NCBI GenBank assembly: GCA_023259875.1
Contig: JALRFL010000121.1
Coordinates: 1-16,501, forward strand
DNA: 16,501 nucleotides
Source: Alphaproteobacteria bacterium
GTDB taxonomy: Bacteria > Pseudomonadota > Alphaproteobacteria > Puniceispirillales > UBA1172
Reading direction: 5' to 3'
In this document: positions 15,046 through 16,501 of the stretch, piece after piece
Layout of the letters: every line of letters begins with the position of its first letter
Position numbering within the stretch: position 1 is the stretch's first letter
Program-made: the position numbers and the translations under genes
The notes under the pieces: generated by a model
The model's input: the letters and a program-made list of their open reading frames with translations, nothing else
What the model was told of the DNA's origin: nothing
Databases searched by the model: none

Positions 15046-15052
15046 AGGAGAG
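15046..15052 (+). promoter_or_regulatory. Ribosome binding site supporting the rplE start
   Basis: AGGAGAG is 10 nt before the ATG at 15063, slightly long but usable. The in-frame codons between are not start codons, and the upstream TTG at 15012 lies inside rplX without a ribosome binding site. Confidence 0.7.
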
Positions 15053-15062
15053 TAAAGCTGCG

Positions 15063-15605
15063 ATGAAAACGCGTCTGCAAAATCACTATGAGACGGCTGT
15101 TCGCCCAGCGCTGATGGAAAGTTTCGGGTATAAAAATGCGCTCGAAGTTCCAAAGCTAGAGAAAATTGTCATCAACATGGGCGTTGGTGAAGCTGTAAAA
15201 GATTCTAAGAAGATTGAACACGCCACTAGTGAGCTAACGGCAATATCAGGTCAAAAGCCTGTTGTGACAAAAGCTCGCCGTTCTGTGGCTACCTTTAAGC
15301 TTCGTGATGGTATGCCAATTGGATGTAAGGTCACTCTGCGCCGTGAACGGATGTATGAATTCCTTGATCGTTTGGTGACCATTGCCTTGCCACGGGTACG
15401 CGATTTCCGCGGTCTCAATCCGAAAAGCTTTGATGGTCGTGGCAATTATGCCCTCGGCATTAAAGAACAGATCGTATTCCCTGAAATCGAATATGACAAA
15501 ATTGATAGCATCCGAGGCATGGATATTATCGTGGTAACAACCGCTAATACTGACGATGAAGCACGCGAATTGTTGCGCGGGTTTTCATTTCCGTTTCAGT
15601 CTTAG
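15063..15605 (+). CDS. rplE: Large ribosomal subunit protein uL5
   Basis: L5 binds 5S rRNA and forms part of the central protuberance, contacting S13 of the small subunit. The protein has 180 residues (E. coli 179). It contains KLEKIVINMGVGEA near the N-terminus, SGQKPVVTKARRSVATFKLR, then RVRDFRGLNPKSFDGRGNYA and a C-terminal TTANTDDEARELLRGF. The start at 15063 is the first possible codon after the ribosome binding site; an extended frame back to 15012 would overlap rplX and is not expected. rpsN follows after 15 nt. Whether S8 binds around this start as in E. coli cannot be judged by eye. Confidence 0.97.
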   Translation: MKTRLQNHYETAVRPALMESFGYKNALEVPKLEKIVINMGVGEAVKDSKKIEHATSELTAISGQKPVVTKARRSVATFKLRDGMPIGCKVTLRRERMYEFLDRLVTIALPRVRDFRGLNPKSFDGRGNYALGIKEQIVFPEIEYDKIDSIRGMDIIVVTTANTDDEARELLRGFSFPFQS

Positions 15606-15620
15606 GCAGGAGAATGTGTC

Positions 15621-15926
15621 ATGGCTAAAGTAAGCTCTATTGATAAAAATCTGAAAAGACAGAAAAAAGTGGCTAGCAACGCTGCTCGCCGCGCTCGTCT
15701 TAAGGCAATCATTCAGGATCGTTCTCTGCCGATTGAAGAACGCTTTCAGGCAACCCTAAAGCTGGCTGAAATGCCACGCAATGGTGCCAAAATTCGCCTG
15801 CGTAACCGGTGCCGTGTGACAGGTCGTCCGCGTGGTTACTATCGTAAATTGGGTATGTCCCGTATTGCACTTCGTGATCTGGCCTCAATTGGTCAAGTCC
15901 CGGGTGTTGTGAAATCAAGCTGGTAA
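15621..15926 (+). CDS. rpsN: Small ribosomal subunit protein uS14, long zinc-free type
   Basis: S14 binds the 30S head near S10 and S19. The protein has 101 residues, the length of the long form found in most Proteobacteria. It contains RNRCRVTGRPRGYYRKLGMSR and ends GVVKSSW. Only one cysteine of the zinc-ribbon pattern is present, so this is the version that does not bind zinc. AGGAG at 15608-15612 is 8 nt before the ATG. It lies between rplE and rpsH, 15 nt from each. Confidence 0.97.
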   Translation: MAKVSSIDKNLKRQKKVASNAARRARLKAIIQDRSLPIEERFQATLKLAEMPRNGAKIRLRNRCRVTGRPRGYYRKLGMSRIALRDLASIGQVPGVVKSSW

Positions 15927-15941
15927 GAGGGAGATTGAAAT

Positions 15942-16340
15942 ATGACAATGAGTGATCCTCTCGGCGATATGCTCACACGCATTCGGAACGGCCAAAGCGC
16001 CCGGAAGAATATTGTTAGCAGCCCAGCCTCACGGTTCAGAAGCGATGTGCTTGAAGTGCTTAAGCGCGAAGGCTATATTCGTGATTTTTCCAGTGTGGAA
16101 AAGCGTCCCGGTATCTATGAGCTTCAGATTGAACTCAAATATCATGATGGTTTGCCAGTAATTTCTGAAATCAAGCGTGTGTCGCGCCCTGGCCGCCGGG
16201 TATATTCCAAGATTAAAGACCTTGGGCATATCTATAACGGCCTTGGAATTTCCATTCTGTCCACTCCACGCGGTGTCCTTTCAGACGCAGAAGCGCGTGA
16301 AGCCAATGTCGGCGGAGAAATTCTCTGCCGCGTATTCTAA
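15942..16340 (+). CDS. rpsH: Small ribosomal subunit protein uS8
   Basis: S8 binds the central domain of 16S rRNA and in E. coli also represses the spc operon at rplE. The protein has 132 residues, the usual length. It begins MTMSDPLGDMLTRIRNGQ and contains RVSRPGRRVYSK, GLGISILSTPRGVLSD and GGEILCRVF. GAGGGAG at 15927-15933 is 8 nt before the ATG at 15942. A second in-frame ATG at 15948 is possible, but the longer form matches the N-terminus of E. coli S8 better. rplF follows after 12 nt. Confidence 0.97.
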   Translation: MTMSDPLGDMLTRIRNGQSARKNIVSSPASRFRSDVLEVLKREGYIRDFSSVEKRPGIYELQIELKYHDGLPVISEIKRVSRPGRRVYSKIKDLGHIYNGLGISILSTPRGVLSDAEAREANVGGEILCRVF

Positions 16341-16352
16341 AGGAGAGTTGTC

Positions 16353-16501
16353 ATGTCACGCATAGGCAGTAGCCCTATCACCGTGCCCGATGGCGTCACC
16401 CTGTTGGTGCAGGATGGTATGATTTCCGCTAAAGGCAAAAACGGGGAATTGCAAATGGCACTTCCCGGTCAAGTTAGTCTTGAGATCGGCGAAGGTCAGG
16501 C
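16353..16501 (+). CDS. rplF: Large ribosomal subunit protein uL6, N-terminal part (cut by window end)
   Basis: L6 lies near the factor-binding site of the 50S subunit. The first 49 residues are visible, starting MSRIGSSPITVPDGVTL and continuing with ISAKGKNGELQMALPG, which fits the family N-terminal domain. The usual lysine-rich MSRIGKKP start reads MSRIGSSP here. AAAGGAGAG at 16339-16346 is 6 nt before the ATG. The frame remains open at base 16501, where the window ends. Following rpsH is its standard position in the spc operon. Confidence 0.95.
   Translation, partial: MSRIGSSPITVPDGVTLLVQDGMISAKGKNGELQMALPGQVSLEIGEGQ

Noticed and set aside
1..16501. Search for a novel system, mobile element, CRISPR array, tRNA or rRNA
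   Set aside because: Gene order is the conserved rpoBC-str-S10-spc block with no foreign genes, long repeats or RNA gene signatures visible.

Overview
The window is a core translation and transcription locus of a bacterium: the end of rpoB, all of rpoC, a complete str operon (rpsL, rpsG, fusA, tuf), the whole S10 operon (rpsJ, rplC, rplD, rplW, rplB, rpsS, rplV, rpsC, rplP, rpmC, rpsQ) and most of the spc operon (rplN, rplX, rplE, rpsN, rpsH, start of rplF). Every gene is on the + strand. Protein signatures point to an alphaproteobacterium: RpoC carries the large insertion after the trigger loop seen in Proteobacteria, the EF-G C-terminus ends in a QFDHYEQVPQ-type sequence, S14 is the long zinc-free form, and tuf sits directly between fusA and rpsJ. 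Base composition looks close to balanced, unlike high-GC rhizobia or very AT-rich SAR11. A SAR116-like or Rhodospirillales-like marine lineage is a reasonable guess, but it is inference only.

Layout: 1-227 rpoB 3' end; 244-4455 rpoC; 4456-4779 the only long gap (324 nt), holding two back-to-back perfect hairpins and a candidate promoter for the str operon; 4780-9008 rpsL-rpsG-fusA-tuf; 9019-9052 a strong intrinsic terminator; 9078-14332 the S10 cluster; 14358-16501 the spc cluster, cut off inside rplF. Within the ribosomal protein clusters spacing is 3-25 nt or the genes overlap (rplD/rplW by 4 nt, rplV/rpsC and rplN/rplX by 1 nt), so translation is probably coupled and S10 plus spc probably form one transcript.

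The genes work together: RpoB and RpoC make the core of RNA polymerase, S12/S7 and the other r-proteins build the ribosome, and EF-Tu and EF-G drive elongation. I found no mobile element, CRISPR array, tRNA, rRNA or undescribed system. The points worth a second look are modest: a distinct codon style in tuf, an Ala/Glu-rich acidic tail on L3, a 12-residue acidic insertion in EF-G, the missing room for E. coli-type L4 and S7 regulatory sites, and the structured gap upstream of rpsL.
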